Positions 34,901 through 48,800 of a DNA stretch of 64,000 nt are shown in pieces (positions within the stretch are counted from its first letter, which is position 1; every line of letters starts with the position of its first letter). Below the pieces are notes generated by a model. It saw only the letters and a list, made by a program, of their open reading frames with translations. It was not told where the DNA came from and searched no databases. The DNA lies in NCBI GenBank assembly GCA_036852015.1, contig JAANDG010000038.1, forward strand, positions 124,001 through 188,000. The letters are read 5' to 3'. The stretch is from Pelodera strongyloides. Lineage: Eukaryota; Nematoda; Chromadorea; Rhabditida; Rhabditidae. The position numbers and the translations under genes are program-made.

Positions 34901-37900
34901 TACAAAATACTATTGCATGAATTGAATCATGTTCATTATTAATAAAGACAAATAAAGAACACATCCGGGGAAAAGTGCAGCCTGAGATCCTAAGAGAGTG
35001 GAGTAGTTCGAATGGCCCCCTTATCAATAAATACATCGAGTCCCGAAACTTTAAAAAAAAAACTACCACATCAATACCCAGTACCGTATTAATAATACAA
35101 AACTAAACACTTTCAATCTACAAAGTCTCTTAAACCCTACCAAACAACAACTTACTCTAAACTCTTCTCCAACTGCGTTTTGCAGGATGTACTTGAGTGG
35201 GGCAATCAGTCGGTCGTAGTACTGGATAAAGTGTTCTTGGGCTGCGTCGGCTACAGACGCGATGGTGGTAATCACCTGAAAATCGAATTACTTACAGGTG
35301 ATGGACCGCTTGATATCTTAATCTTATTATAATTAAATGACTTGCTATAATAGTTACTGTCAAACGAATTGGTATGAAAACATGAGCAATCCATTCGAAT
35401 CCTAGCCACAACGGTAATTTATCCTCTAGATTCCTTGTCTTTATTTATCCTTATGAGGCTTCCAAGTATGGTGGAAATTTACAGTATTTTGGAACTACAG
35501 GAGAATATTTTTCCACATTCTACACGTAAGTTTCGTGTGTATTGAGAATTGAGATAACCACACCGAATTTTTGGGATACTTGGATACCTCATAATTCTAT
35601 AGATTCACTTTACTCATGACGTATGCCGAACAATTGATACGTATGAACATTGCTGCACTAAACAAATCAACCCTTGAGTGTCAAACGAAAAGGATTTGTT
35701 GTTTATTATTAACTAACTGTAATTGAACTAAATACTAAAAGATAATACCTGTTCCAGAACCAGCTTGCGACCCTTCTCCAACATCTGCTTGAAGGTGTTC
35801 TCAAGGACTTGCTCCAGTGCCTGAACATTGTCATTTAAGTTGACAATTTAACTAGTACCCTACCAGGGCACATCATAAATTCAATGCGTAAATTTGAAAA
35901 TTGGTCGCTGGTCGCGTAGTTCTGAATCGAAACGTAATATATCAGTGATACTTTCACTGAAATATATAGTTCAATGGCCTCCGATCGATGGTAAAAAGCC
36001 AATAGGGCGAAATAATATGAAATTGGAATCAAATGCGACGCGTCTAATAAGCACAAATAAAAATTGAGGAAATAACCAAGGAGTCCAGCTATAACACCTT
36101 TCTATTTCTCTCTTTTGAGAGTAAACAGACAACCCATCCATTTAAAATCTTACCTGCATGATTCCCTGCAGATACATGCTGATCACGTTCTTCGGGCAGT
36201 CCTCACTGAAGTTTACCAACGCTGCACCGGCGTGAGCGGAAACCTAGAAAAAACTTTAGTTAGTTGAAAATGGAAACAGCTTACATATTCCAGGCAAGCA
36301 TAAATCAAGGAAAGCTTCAACGGGCATGTAGCTAATATTAAAAAGAATCGATCACCGGTGCAGTTGATAGCTAATCTTATAAACTACAAAACAATACAAG
36401 TCAGGGCTCTGTGGGATCCGCGCAACTTTCGCATGCTGAAGAAAATGTATCTAATCGCAAGGAAAGGATGACACACAAATTGACGCAGATAAGCATTCTA
36501 AATTTGTATGCACAGGACCTCTGCGAACCATTTCATAAGCAAACTTTGTGCATTGTACCACACTTGAATAACGCTCTTGAAGTGCAAAAGATTTGTTTTA
36601 GGTAAGGTAAGACCACCCAAAAAAAAAACACTTTAATAACGGTACACGGTGCACGCTCTTGAAGCGCAAAACATTTGTCTTAGGTAAGTACACACCTAAA
36701 AAAATTCACTAATATTAACAACAACAACAAAACTTACCCGGTGATACTTCATCGCCATCAGAGTGCTTATGAGCGATGGTACAACTTTCTCATGGCACCG
36801 CTTCTGTAGAGTGGGGGCAAAGTCCGTCGACATCTGCCCGAGTGCGTTGCATACAGCGTATTGGACGCGTGGATGCTGAGAATAGCATTGTTGACTAATA
36901 ATAGGTGTTATTCATTAATTTAATAAAACCGAGATGCGCACCCACACTCCACACGACCAAAATTCCTAGATATAGGAGGCCGCCTAAACCCAACTACCCA
37001 ACGAATCAATTATGCGATTCTGGGCACAAGTCAATGACGCATCGACCATCTCCGGGTTGGCTCCGGAAACCCCCGCAGTTTAACAGTAATTTGATGAAAC
37101 ATATGTTGCCAGTTGCCATACCTACCATCTCCGGATAGGCTTTTCGCCATCTCCGGAACCAGTTTAAAATGTATATGAAATAGCCTCACGTCACGTATAT
37201 ACATTCGAACGAAACATAAATTTGCGAAAGGTTCCCGATACGGAGGAGCCATTCTGGAGGTGAATCGTAATCGTGTGTGTGACAAATGGTTGGCTTTTCA
37301 CCTATTTTAAATCATGCTTGTTTCTTGCTCAACACGTTTATGAATTCATCATTTCTTTTCTGTGGCCTAGAAAAAAAGTGAAGAAGAACGAACACAAAGG
37401 ACAGTACCTCATCGTTGAGCAGGGGAATCAGCTCATTGACCAACTCGACAACGAGAGGCTCCATCTGACGTTGACAGCCCTCTCCGATGGTGGAAACTCC
37501 CATCACACCGGCATAGCGTTTCTTCCAATCAGCTGAATTGTGAATTCAATTCATCATATATTCATATAAAGACAAACACTTTGATATACAAGACAAGCGT
37601 CGGCCTCGCTCTCCACAGTCTCCACTATTCACTACACGACTGATATCTTCTCTGTTTTCGTACAATAATGAGTGTATGATCAACAAAACACAATCAGCTT
37701 AAGACTTAAGAAACTTAACATGAAACTTAACATGAAGTTAACATGACTCAATATTAGGTCAAAATAGCCAAAAAAAAACAATAAAACTACTCTTATTATT
37801 ATCCACTTAAACGGAAACCTACCATTCTTTAGGAGTGTGTGCAGAACCTGCAAGAATGGCTGAAGGACAGCCTTTCCACCAAGTGCGCATGCAATTCTAT

Positions 37901-40900
37901 CAAGGGAGGTCTCTCCAGCCGCCGGGTTGCTAAATATATATTGTATATTCTTATTCGTCAAGTCACACATACAGATGCAGTGCGCGCAACATGCACTCAC
38001 TGCACTGCACAGTGCCCACTTAGTAGAATTTACATTCATTTGGTATACAAGCAAACGGAAGTACAATCTAGTAACATGAACCTTGCATACGAAGCGGTAC
38101 GTTTGAGGGTTTGAGTAGTATGCTTCGTACGCAAACTTCAGTAATGGGTATCTAATTAGAATAATAATGATAATAATAAACTCACTCCTCCTCCAGGTCT
38201 TGTTCTGCATCATCAACCGCGAGCCATTCTTCAATGTCGTCATCCAGTTCGGTCATCATTTGGAGGCAACATTGCACTGAAAGAAAACATGGATAGTTGA
38301 CAAGTTGATGGAAAAGCCAAAAGCCAAAAGCCAGAAAAACGCCTAAAATCTAAGGTTTCCGCTAGCTACTCAAAAGTGAGCTTTGTCATCTCATAGTGAA
38401 AAACAGACAAAAACCAACAACTGGGCGAAAACTGGTGGATTGTTCTTATATTACATTTAAATAATATTAAGCTTTATAATTAAAAAGGGACAGAAATCCG
38501 CGCTTGTTCACCATTTACGACACAGCATAGAGCATAGGGAAACGGGAAACGTGAGGTGGAGTAGGCATAAAAATCCAAAATACGCCAGAATGGCCAGAAC
38601 AAAGAAAAACTAACAAATGGCGGGAATCGATCCAGCCGCTCTCTTCTTGACCATATTGGGAGCGCTTTCGCACAGCGAAGTGACAACTTCAAGTGCACTG
38701 CTGCGATATCCGTCTTCGGTATCGGCATTACCAACCGTCTGAAGGGAAACAAAATCGTCTAGAACAAGGACAAGGATACACATTCCTCATCCAAAAAACT
38801 CGCTTTATCTTATCGAAGCAATTGCAATGCGCCGCTTGTTCCCAACTTAATAATGCAAAAATAAAAAAATCTATTCAACAAAGATAGTAAAACAAAACGG
38901 GTGATTTTGCATCCATTACATTAGCGGAACACCAGAACCCAAATTTAAAACTTTCAGGTCTTTCCAGGTTCACTTTTAACGACTACAAGGACTGGGCGAC
39001 CAGACCAGTACAGCAAACAAAACGAAATTTATCTCAGATAACTGCTATGATAACACTTTTTTTAATGACCTGGTAACGTCAACTACAGCAAAAAAACTCT
39101 AACTCACTGCGAAGCAAAACTGAAGCAGCTGGTCCAGATATGGGGTCAGAGTCTTGGGGATAGTAGCGACCAGATCCGACAGACACTGCACGGGTTGATC
39201 ATCGTCTTCTTGTGTGCTCACCACGTGCTCGCACACCTGTAAATGACAAAACTCGTAGTCTACTCGCGATATGAACAAAAGAAAGAAACAAGGAACAACT
39301 CTTCAAGGACTAATTTTCGACGAAATAACATGCAACATTTTTTATTGGTTTCATTATTTCTTAGACAAGTGGTCGAGATGAGACGCCTTCACACGTATTT
39401 ATTTTCCGTTGTGGCTATGAATCAACAACTGTTTGCTATTTGGTGTGGAGCCAAACCTAATAGAAAACGTTTGTGAAACAATCAATGCTTATACTTAATC
39501 GAAAGAACTACACCTAGTTCATGTGTTAAAAAAGGGAACATACCTTAATGCAGTGAGGGATCAATCCGGAGAATTGCTTGATCACTTTGTCGTCCTCGTC
39601 ATTATCACAGATGAAAGCAGTGTACGCTTTAATGGCATGAGATCGCAGATGCACGTCTTCACTGGCCAGACACGCCTCGAACATTTGCTGAAAATAAAAG
39701 AAATGAAAATGATTTGTCAGGGCACAAATCTCGTCGGGAAAGCTTGCGTTGAATCCCGAAAAACTCTCTATTATACGTTGCTGCCACTTACGTACCTACG
39801 TTTCATAAAACACATTTTACATCGAGTCCAAACTCTACGCAACACTGACCGACATCTCTATTAATAGACATCCAATGGTTCATTCATTTTTCAATCACTT
39901 TTGCTGGTGCTACTGTTACAACTAATTGGTAAGACACTAATGATGTATTGATAGCATGGATGTGCATATTACGGTACCAATTTACCAATACAAAAAAATG
40001 CCAAGAACAGAGCGGTGTAGGTATCGTGTGTGAATCTACATTTGCAAAAAAAAGTAAATACCTTGATTCCACCCAGGTATTTGGCTTGATCTGATCCGAA
40101 AACACCGGGCACCGATCTAAAAAAAAGATTACACATTGAATTCAGTTCAGGCATTGATATTTTGCCTTGCACATACCCGCAAGTATACTATATATTTATC
40201 TATCGTAACTTTTTTTTAAATATCCGTCCGTATTGCGCGTTTGTTCTGAGTGAATAAAGTAAGCTTTGTTCCCTATAAAGAATTAGGGAGAGGCTAAATA
40301 AATATAAATTCAAAGAATAAACTTCCGGATGGGCACAGAAAATCAGAAAACTTCCGGGTGCTACAAAAAAAACTTAATTATTCGAGTTCGAGTGTCAATT
40401 GCTAAAGCTTGCCAATAGCTAAAACAAACAAAACTCACTCTAGAATCGACATCACTACTTTCTTCAGATTCACATTATCGGACTGAATACAGTGTTCGAT
40501 AAATTGAATAATCTCCTTGCTCTTTTGCGCACCAGTGTCGTCATCTGAAAGAAAGCGATCAATTAGAAATCAGCCCTATGGAAACCACCTTAAGCCTAAT
40601 CGCTTTTGCACATCTTTCACACATACACAAAATAAAATTGTAAGACACGAAAGGAGCACACAGCGAAGAACAAAAATAAACCAAGAGGAAACTATGCTTG
40701 ATAATGGCCTGTCCATGATTACGATTGGTGCTTGCGAATGTGAAGGGGCCATTTTACATGAATGTCCCATGTTCGGGCCATTTTACATGAATGTCAAATG
40801 CGTACCGTAACCCATTCGAATAACGCATTTGACATGGGCCTGCACCCGCAGCGAACATGTCCCAGACCCGTTCTATTTGAAATAGCTTCATACTATTTCG

Positions 40901-42241
40901 AAATAAATCCGTACTAGATTCAAAATCGCTGCGGGACCATGTCACTTACGCTGATTCGAACATGGACAGGCGTTTGTCATTTTCGCAAGTGCGAATCGCA
41001 TACATGGAGCGGCCAAACGATGCCAAGTGCCAATGAGAAAATGAAAAAGAAAAACCAGGCTAAACCAAAATGAACAGTACAATTAAGGTTAACCAAGATG
41101 AACAGGTACGAAATGAACAATTTTAACCCACCAATCTCGTTCAGTGCAATCTGAGCGATCACATCCGCCAGTTTCTTTTGGAGCGGATAGCGAGGCTCCT
41201 CGATTGTCCCCTGGAGGACCTGTTGGACGTATGCAGTTTTGTTGGCACCCAGAGCAGTCCAAACCTCTTCAAAGTTATTGTCGACGAGTCGTCGGGTGAG
41301 AACTAGACACAGTGATCGGACCTAAAATATACACAAGTCAATTGATATTTTCATTTTTATAGTTGATACATTATAACTATAAAAAGAAGTATATACTTTT
41401 TAGTTGATACAAGTCTGACAATTTCACAATATCATTAAAAATAAAAATGAATGAGTTACGATGTGACGTGAAACTTCAACCTTCAAATAATTATAATTGG
41501 ACAGTTTTACAAACATAATATAAGCGAGATTTTTACTGAGCTGTAATGTCAGAATGTGAATATTTCAGCTTCCCACAAGATTTATAGTTGTACAGTTTTA
41601 CAAGCATATTATAAGCAGAGTTCTACTTCTACTGAACTATAGTTTTTAAACATACCAGAATCGAGCATACACCAAACGTTACTCAGTCAACTAGGCATTG
41701 CGTCTACAACAGGAAGACCGGGAATCAGGAAATACAGTAATTTAAAGAAAACATACCTCGTCTCCCTGTTCTTTATTGGCGTAAAGTTGCCAAAGTAGAG
41801 CAATCTTATCAGCGAGAGTAATATCTTCGTATTGTTTCTCGGCTTCCTGACGCTTCTAAAAGTAAATCAGCGTTACACACTAATAAGCAATATGACAATC
41901 AGACAATACCGAGGTAATTTCTCGATGTCGCTATTTTACACCATTAAACGAATCCGATGAAAACGGTACTATCAGCTATACACTAAACATACAATTATAA
42001 AAAGTCAAAAAAATCTAAATCGCAAGTGAATCAAAAAATCAAAAGACTAAAAGGAGTAAAAAAAATATGTACTGACCACTAGTCAAGCAGACAGACTGAG
42101 ACTCTACATAACGGCTATTATATAAGTAAAAGGTTCAGCCTTTTAAATGAGAAATGCCGAAAAGCTGCAAATACGTACCGTGTTGTCAGTGTCAAGCATG
42201 CGAGCCACGATATCGCGGAATGTCTGCTGAATGTCACCCAT
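28954..42241 (-). CDS. imb-3: Importin-5 (importin beta-3), complete right-hand copy, 27 exons, 1098 aa
   Basis: Karyopherin-beta nuclear import receptor. Exons, high to low: 42241-42179, 41855-41757, 41321-41132, 40544-40439, 40116-40062, 39687-39544, 39236-39108, 38738-38615, 38276-38186, 37929-37823, 37532-37408, 36875-36738, 36243-36154, 35820-35749, 35275-35156, 34854-34678, 34421-34328, 33879-33742, 33062-32899, 32631-32539, 32278-32168, 31941-31834, 31448-31214, 30689-30499, 30174-30070, 29734-29573, 29019-28954. Phases close throughout; 3297 bases give 1098 codons plus stop, the usual importin-5 length. Diagnostic blocks seen: [61 protein letters not shown]. The start is chosen because the N-terminus aligns and an acceptor (ttacttacag) lies 11 bases upstream, probably a spliced-leader site. 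It is convergent with the GPCR gene. The acidic stretch in exon 22 is typical of the family. Confidence 0.96.
29473..30014. mobile_element. Fragments of two GCGAAAT-family elements flanking importin exon 26
   Basis: A left half (29473-29556, TTAAAGCGAAATACTAGCCC, like the hairpin element at 55057) sits in the last intron next to the exon 26 donor. A right half (about 29877-30014, ending CGGCCGGTATTTCGCTTAA) sits in the preceding intron. Neither is complete. Confidence 0.65.
33235..33500. repeat. Dispersed repeat with CATTTTCGCAAGTGCGAATC ends in importin intron 18
   Basis: Inverted blocks around TTCGCACTTGCGAAAATGACA and TGTCATTTTCGCCAGTGCG enclose a second inverted pair, CGCACGTTTGACATG / CATGTCA. 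Related copies are at about 5865-6185 and 40720-41010 (importin intron 3 of both copies). Confidence 0.6.
34534..34662. mobile_element. Small inverted-repeat element, AAGTGGTRT...CACGTGGTT family
   Basis: Ends AAGTGGTGTACAGA...ACGTGG and CACACGTCATACCACTTTAA, next to importin exon 16. Related copies: about 49226-49407, 53416-53531, 57704-57815, 58193-58367, 62482-62637. Confidence 0.6.
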
Positions 42242-45179
42242 TGTTTGCCGACCTGTAAGTAAAAAAAATAAATACGGATACGGATTAAATAGCCCGATAT
42301 GTGCCCGATTATTTGAGGGACTTGATCGGGCACATATCGGGGTTTTTCATTTACCATGATGATCAGAGCGGTAATGAATATGAAATACGACGGCAGAACT
42401 TGTATTTGTATTTTTTGATTATTATCAATTTTTAGTAAAATTAGAAAGGTTTGAAGAAAAGGAGAGAATAGTGAAAATTGATGCATTTATAAATAGAGCT
42501 TTGAACTTAACTGGACGAACCTTGTTTAAAAATATACGGTGTACTCAAATGATACGAAGAAAAATAAAACGATGAGTACATATTATAGAGTATAGAATGA
42601 AAACATGATAAACTGAAAACACGAGCTAAACAAATAAAATAAATGTTATTAATGAAAAATTCTCGAAAACGTAGGAAAAGCAACTTCTGTTTCACAATCT
42701 CGAAACAATACGATAGAGATCAGATTACGGTATAGAACGCACAACATAGAACTCAAATAGACTCAGCAAAAACAAAAAAATTGACTTTACGTCAGTCAGC
42801 TACCGTTATAATAACGGGATAAAAATGAAATTAATAAGCAGAATCCGTATGATACACAATGAAAACAAATCAAGGAATGCATTACTAACTAAGTACATAA
42901 AACGAAGTTATAAACTGACCCAATATAATTTTGCGAGTAAAGAGTGCGTGAATTACCATGGACTATGAAGAGAAATAAGCAAAAGATAGTGGACAGCAAA
43001 CGGCTAATCTATAGTCACAAACTCCTCCATAACATGCCCCTCCCGAATGCTATAGGCAATTTTATCACCTCATCCACAGAGCCTCTTTCCGACCATGAGA
43101 ATGATATGCCAGATGTCTAGGATCCACAAAAAGCCCCTTCACTATGCAGATTTTTCGTTACGTAAATTGAACAATTAATGGGCGCAAATGCTATTTTTAT
43201 CTTTTCGCTGCTGACAAAATAGGAGAAGTTGCACACGTTCACTAAGCTCACAACAAACAAAGGAACTAAGCCCACACTTTCGCGCCAAATTTCAAACACT
43301 AGACTAGATTGTCACAGGCGCGCGGCGCGGCAAACCAAGTTTTGACGTTCGCACAAATATGAATCATCGGCGATAGAAAAATTTATCAAAATCGCTACCT
43401 AGCCGATTATAAAATCAAGGCACCTTATATAAAAATTACGATGCAGATATTGATATAGAGGCACAGATATACATATACTGATATAGAGGCTCCTTGATAT
43501 TTCTACTACCCTGTAATATCGCGTTGAACAGAACTCCTCAAAAGTTTACGAACACAATTAAAACACCACACCTACCAAAATAGCGAACAAAAATAACAAC
43601 GAACAATTGAATAAAGCTAAAAAAAATTACCCCTAGACACAAATTTATCGATTTTCTCCTCTCAATAAAAAAAATAATTTGAATTTGAGACGCATACGGT
43701 ATTCAGTGCGCGCTTTTTAAGTTTACATCTGCATGAGTTGTACAGTAATGTAGCGTATTCTACAGTGTTTGTTTCTTTTTTCTCGATCCGCTTTGTTGTT
43801 GCCTTTTTTAACGCAATAAAGTATTTATATATAGATAGTTTGCGAGCTTCATAACTGATATTGTTAGGTATCTGTTCCTCGTGTTAGTAGTTGATGAAAA
43901 TAAGCTAAGGAATGCAATGACGTGATCGAGCTTCATATAAGAAAAGCTTTTGACAATGTTGTCCATTTTAAATCGATATACAAGCTTCGCGTGAATTCGG
44001 CTTTCCTGTACTATTAGTTCTTTGGATACAGGAGTTTCTAGTTAACAGAATTAACAGGACGTTTCAAGTTAAGATAATTAATAATGTATCTTCAGTTCAG
44101 ACGAATAGCCGGAGTCCCACCTGGAAGGCGTAGAAAATTAGTATTTTGTATTGTATATTGGGAGAACACTCTCCAAAACTGAGTGAGTTCTATGTCTATA
44201 ATTTACGTAACGTATAATGTTCTAAATAATTTCCATATCATTCTCAGCCAGTTTTATTAACAAAATGTAACGTGCAGATTGTGTTATAAAATACACACAA
44301 TAAGTAAAACATAATAAAGCGGTAATAAAAGAAGAAATAAGCAGAATTTTGTTCAGTCATAAGAGAAGTTCAGGGGATATGCAGAACATTTCAAGCTTGA
44401 ATACCGAAATCAGAAACAACAAAACTGGGGAATCTCCAACAAAATTCAAAGAAGCATGAACACAAAAGGGTGATCGGAGAAAGTTTTCAATTATTTATCC
44501 AAGCAGTAATTGCTCCACGTTCGCTTCCCGTAACAACATCTCCGTCCAGTGTGTCCATCACCGTTGGTTTGGATCGGTAGTAGCGGAAAGACCCGATTTC
44601 AACCGGCTGCGACCCGAGAGAATATGCCTAAAGTTAAAGCGAAATACCGGCCGGTTTTTGAAACGCATCGTGGACAACTGAATTCTTACGTACCTATGCT
44701 AAGTTACTCGAATTTAGCTCGATTTTTTACTATAATTCTTGTTCATTTGCATAAGCTGCATAAGAATGCTGGTGCATTCAAAGTTTTTCAAAAACCGGCC
44801 GGTATTCCGCTTTAAAGCTTGGTCTATTTTCCAAGACTGACCGTGTTGGTCTCAAATTATGCTTCCCGAATACATCGCTACTAGCCTTTACGTGTTGACA
44901 TTAGTGTTAGTGTAAATATTGCAGCAATGTGTTATACATAATTTATTAATTATTCATAAACTGGGGGCCTAATTCCCACAAGGGGCGTCACCGTCTGTTT
45001 CTCTACGCGTTTCTCATTTTAATACAACTTCCTGCCCCAGGGAATAATTCCCCGAAGGTCGCATTAATGGGTAGAACCTCATGTATCTGTTTCTCTCGTC
45101 AAAGGGAATATGTATACAATTTTTGAAGTCGCATTAATAGAATGTGTGTTCCCCTTTAAGGAAACAACAACAAAAGTCG
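42242..45179. other. Upstream region of right-hand importin gene
   Basis: 2.9 kb between the importin start and the end of the F-box/WD gene. An acceptor-like ttacttacag at 42253-42262 lies 11 bases before the ATG. The region includes the equivalent of the tripled module (to about 43.75 kb), a roughly 90-base stretch missing from the left copy (about 43750-43840) and the element at 44634-44815. No exon was found. Confidence 0.5.
44634..44815. mobile_element. TTAA-flanked GCGAAATACCGG-family element
   Basis: Orthologous to 16446-16627, with better preserved ends (AAAGCGAAATACCGGCCGG / CCGGCCGGTATTCCGCTTT). It was present before the large duplication. Confidence 0.88.
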
Positions 45180-45862
45180 TTAAAAGTTTCCCAGCTAAAA
45201 GAAAAGGATTTTCAAAGTTCACCTTTCCCAGAGTTAAAAGCGCGTCTGGTATGGAAAGCTTACATATTCGCTTTGAACCTTACCGTTAACGATTTACGTG
45301 TGAGCGCTAAGATCGATCCCCTCGTCTTCATAACTGACTTCAGAAAGGGTGGAGTTGCGAATTCATAACATGGAAGTAGATTGCTTTCTTGTAACACGGA
45401 CACTGCGCCACTAAAAATAAGCCGAGTCGGAAAATAAATGTGATTAAAAGGACGCGCACAAACATACATAAGACAAAAAATACAGTTAAGATATGCTAGT
45501 ATATTTTATGAAAAGCGAATAAAAACGACGAATTTGTAGTGACTGCCACCTTTTAATACTTGATTGGAAAAGAATCTATGACAATGCACTTTGCTATGTT
45601 TATATTTTGTCTAAGTTCAGATATGGAATAATTTTGTATTTCGTGGCGGTGCAACAGATAGTGTAATATCATAAGGAGTAGGCTGAAGTGAGTCGGTAGA
45701 TTTAATTAACTAAGGGCGCATTCGAGTTGGACAAAATACCGAAATTTCGCGAAATAATCAGTTCGAGTTCACTGTTCGCCAGTGTTAGCGCGCTGCGAAA
45801 TATCCCGCTCATATGAGAGACGTCTTGAAAATATTTTTTCCCGGGCCTCTTATTTGTCAACA

Positions 45863-45894
<32 letters not shown>

Positions 45895-48800
45895 GCCCTA
45901 TCAACTCGAACAAAATATTTTTGCGAAATTTGAGCATTTTGTCCAACTAGAATCCCTAACCAAGGAACCGTCACAAATAGAGGCCCTCCACTCAATTCCC
46001 CATAGGGGATTCCCCGTCTTTTTCTCTATGTGTCTCACTTTAGAATGCTATTTTCTGTGCCCAGGGGGGACTATTTCCCCGAGGGAATAGTTGTGGTGAA
46101 TATGGCCTCTTTTCTCTCCATTTCCAATTAAACCTACCTGTGAATAGTGCTGCAGTGAATCAGCCCATCGCTCACATCCATACCAGCCTTTGCTGTTATA
46201 GAATCGAAGCTGTGTATTAGGACGGGACGTTTCAAGTTCCGAATGTCGGATTTTACCAGTTGGTGTTCCAACATTGTGTATAACTGAAGGTCCTGAAACA
46301 AAGTTCTAGTACACTGTGGTTTAGAGGAAGTATGTGTGCCCTTTTCAAGTTAGGCTAATTCTCCAAACGGGGGTAAGCAATATGCCTTCATTCGTAAAGA
46401 TTTTCATCTACGTTACAGAAGTTTCATAAGCATGGAAAGGCGCCTCAGGCGGCGTAGCCGGTTGGTTATGTATATTTTCAAAAAGTACTCACCCTTAAGT
46501 GGAGCGAAACTATGGCGTACCAGCGGCTCGACAAGGATGAACATTCACCAATTCTCTGAAGTTTTGCCATTAATTACATCCATGCCATGGCGATAATATT
46601 TGCTAAAAAGGGAACTACTGTGTGAACGTGTGTCTTTTTTCTAGGCTTATGCACAATCGATAGACTTTTCAAGCCAAGAAATCAACCTAGAAAATATAAC
46701 CTAGAATCTAGAAACCTAGGAAAAACATTTACAGAGACATAACCCCATAAGCCAGCGGAGACGAGCGCTGTTTATGAAGTAAAACATGAACAAAGCGCTG
46801 GCAGAACCAGTAGTGTAAACTTGACGGGACAGGCCCATCAAAGTAAACCTACATTTACGATATGTTCATAATTAACATAGCATTTTTATTATAATATATA
46901 CAAACCAAATTTCAACTACAGTCACCCTGGAAAACTTTTTCCGATGCGCTTATCGTATGTTCATACCGTAAAACTGCAGATTTCAAAGCTGTATATGCAA
47001 ATTTTGATCGCATTCTAATTTCACGATAAATTTGCCTAGGCGAACATATCGTAAATACAGGTTTACTTTGATAGGCCTGTCCCTTTAAAGCGAAGTATCG
47101 GCCGGTTTTTTAAACGCATCGTGGACAACTGAATTCTTACACATTGCTCGAATTTAACTAGATTTTTTTATTCTAATTTACGTTCATTTGCATAAGCTGC
47201 ATAAGAATGCTGGTGTACTCGATGTGTTTCAAAAACCGGCCGGTATTTCGCTTTAAACTCTAACTTGCCTGCAATCCATTTCGAATATCAAATAAGAAAA
47301 CACGCGGCTCCTCGTTCATCAATAGAACATACCGGTCAGCAGCAACAGCACCGCCGGCCGAACAGGCAAGAATTCGGCCGTCAAGGGATAAGTGAGGAAA
47401 CCCCCTCTTATAGCTACGCGTGGCAGTCTCCTAAATATTACATAGAAAGCCGAAACATTTTATAGCGAACTCTTTGCAGTCTTTCCTTTTCGACCAAAAA
47501 GCAACAAGGCCAACAGGGCGGAGAGTCTAGTTCCAAAAACTTCCATACTACTGGGTGATGTGCTGCTCTGGTACTCAGGCGCGCAGCCCGGCAGCCGGCC
47601 TATTGGATAACACACCCGGACACCCGTGGACACCAACTGATACTCACGGACACCCTTGAACATCATTACACCTACCTGATTTATCTAATTTTGCCTCGCG
47701 CTGGAAATTTGCACTGGAAACTCGAGACGGAGAGAACCCCCCCCCCCCTCTTTTCTGCGTCTCCACCTTTCCTATGGCAAAAAGCCACCTCTTTCCCGCA
47801 GAAGCGGATTCGCATTTCCGTGCTCCGCGCCTGAGAACTGGCATATGTGTTAAAAGCACATCACCTCGAGTTCCAAACATCAATCGGCTCAAAAACTTCC
47901 TTCAAACAAAAAAAACGTTCATCCAATAATATGAGCAAACCACAAGTGCTTAGGCGCAGGCGTAGACTTAGGCTTAGGCTTAGCGATCTTTGATTTGGAA
48001 ACTTTTTGTACTGAATGTTACTCGGTAGAATACAGGATACAGCATCCGTGATCCGTCGTATGTCCTACGTCCCACAATTTTACGGTGCGCCAATACCTGC
48101 CACAACCCGCTCAATCCAACGTACCCGAAGCGTGGACTCTCCAATATCCCACAATTTTACACTGTCGCCAACACTTGCCGCGAACCGCTGGGTGCCGTCC
48201 ATTGCAAGGTTTTTAACTATGCCCTGCTTGTTGGCGTCGTACTCACATAGCAACGAATCGTCCTCCGTACAACCCTCCTGACAACAGAATAGCTTATTAT
48301 ATAAATTCTTCAATATAAAGATATAAAGGAGAAGCGTTTGAAATTTGTGAATGTCCACAACAGGCTTTCGTTGAACAATTAGAATAGCCTAAAAAGTGAG
48401 TATGAGGTATTGTTGTTTGGCTTCAAGTGTTGATGCAAAAGGAAAATGAGATTGTTTGCTGCGACACAAGTTAAAGAGCAGGCAGGCGCGCAAGCCGGAT
48501 GGCCTACACTCGTGGCAGAACACATTCCGGACCGGCGGGCATGCTACAGCCACAATGCGTCTTCGTGGCATCCTACAACCCCGTGCTTACGCCACTTCGC
48601 ACGCGAATATTGAGTCTTTAGCTAAAGACGCTTTCAATTTAGAATGCATCTTAGTGGAAACTATTTACATTCATCTTGTCCACACTCCAGAGTCTGATTT
48701 TTCCATTATATCGGTCTATGGGGCGATTTGGCCCCGCCGACAGACAAAACCGACGTCCAGAATCCTTGCACAGTTTGATTGCGTCTACGCACCCGCCATT

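Larger units (their letters stand above)
35130..46287. repeat. Right copy of large direct duplication
   Basis: Counterpart of 296-18174 in the same orientation. It has a single promoter/exon 1/exon 2 module and an uninterrupted TTAA at 35130-35133 where the left copy holds an insertion. Its right end lies within exon 5 of the intact F-box/WD gene, whose sequence continues past 46,287 with the real acceptor, so this side preserves the ancestral arrangement. Confidence 0.92.
46293..48124. other. Repeat-filled intron 4 of the F-box/WD gene
   Basis: Contains, in order, an inverted-repeat element (46821-47088), a GCGAAAT-family element (47085-47256), a GC-rich stretch with CTCAGGCGCG ends and a GGACAC-arm fragment (about 47574-47835), a TTAGGC cluster (about 47960) and, just after the exon 4 donor, a partial tandem copy of the exon 4 sequence GTAAAATTGTGGGA (about 48078). 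No further exon was supported. Confidence 0.6.
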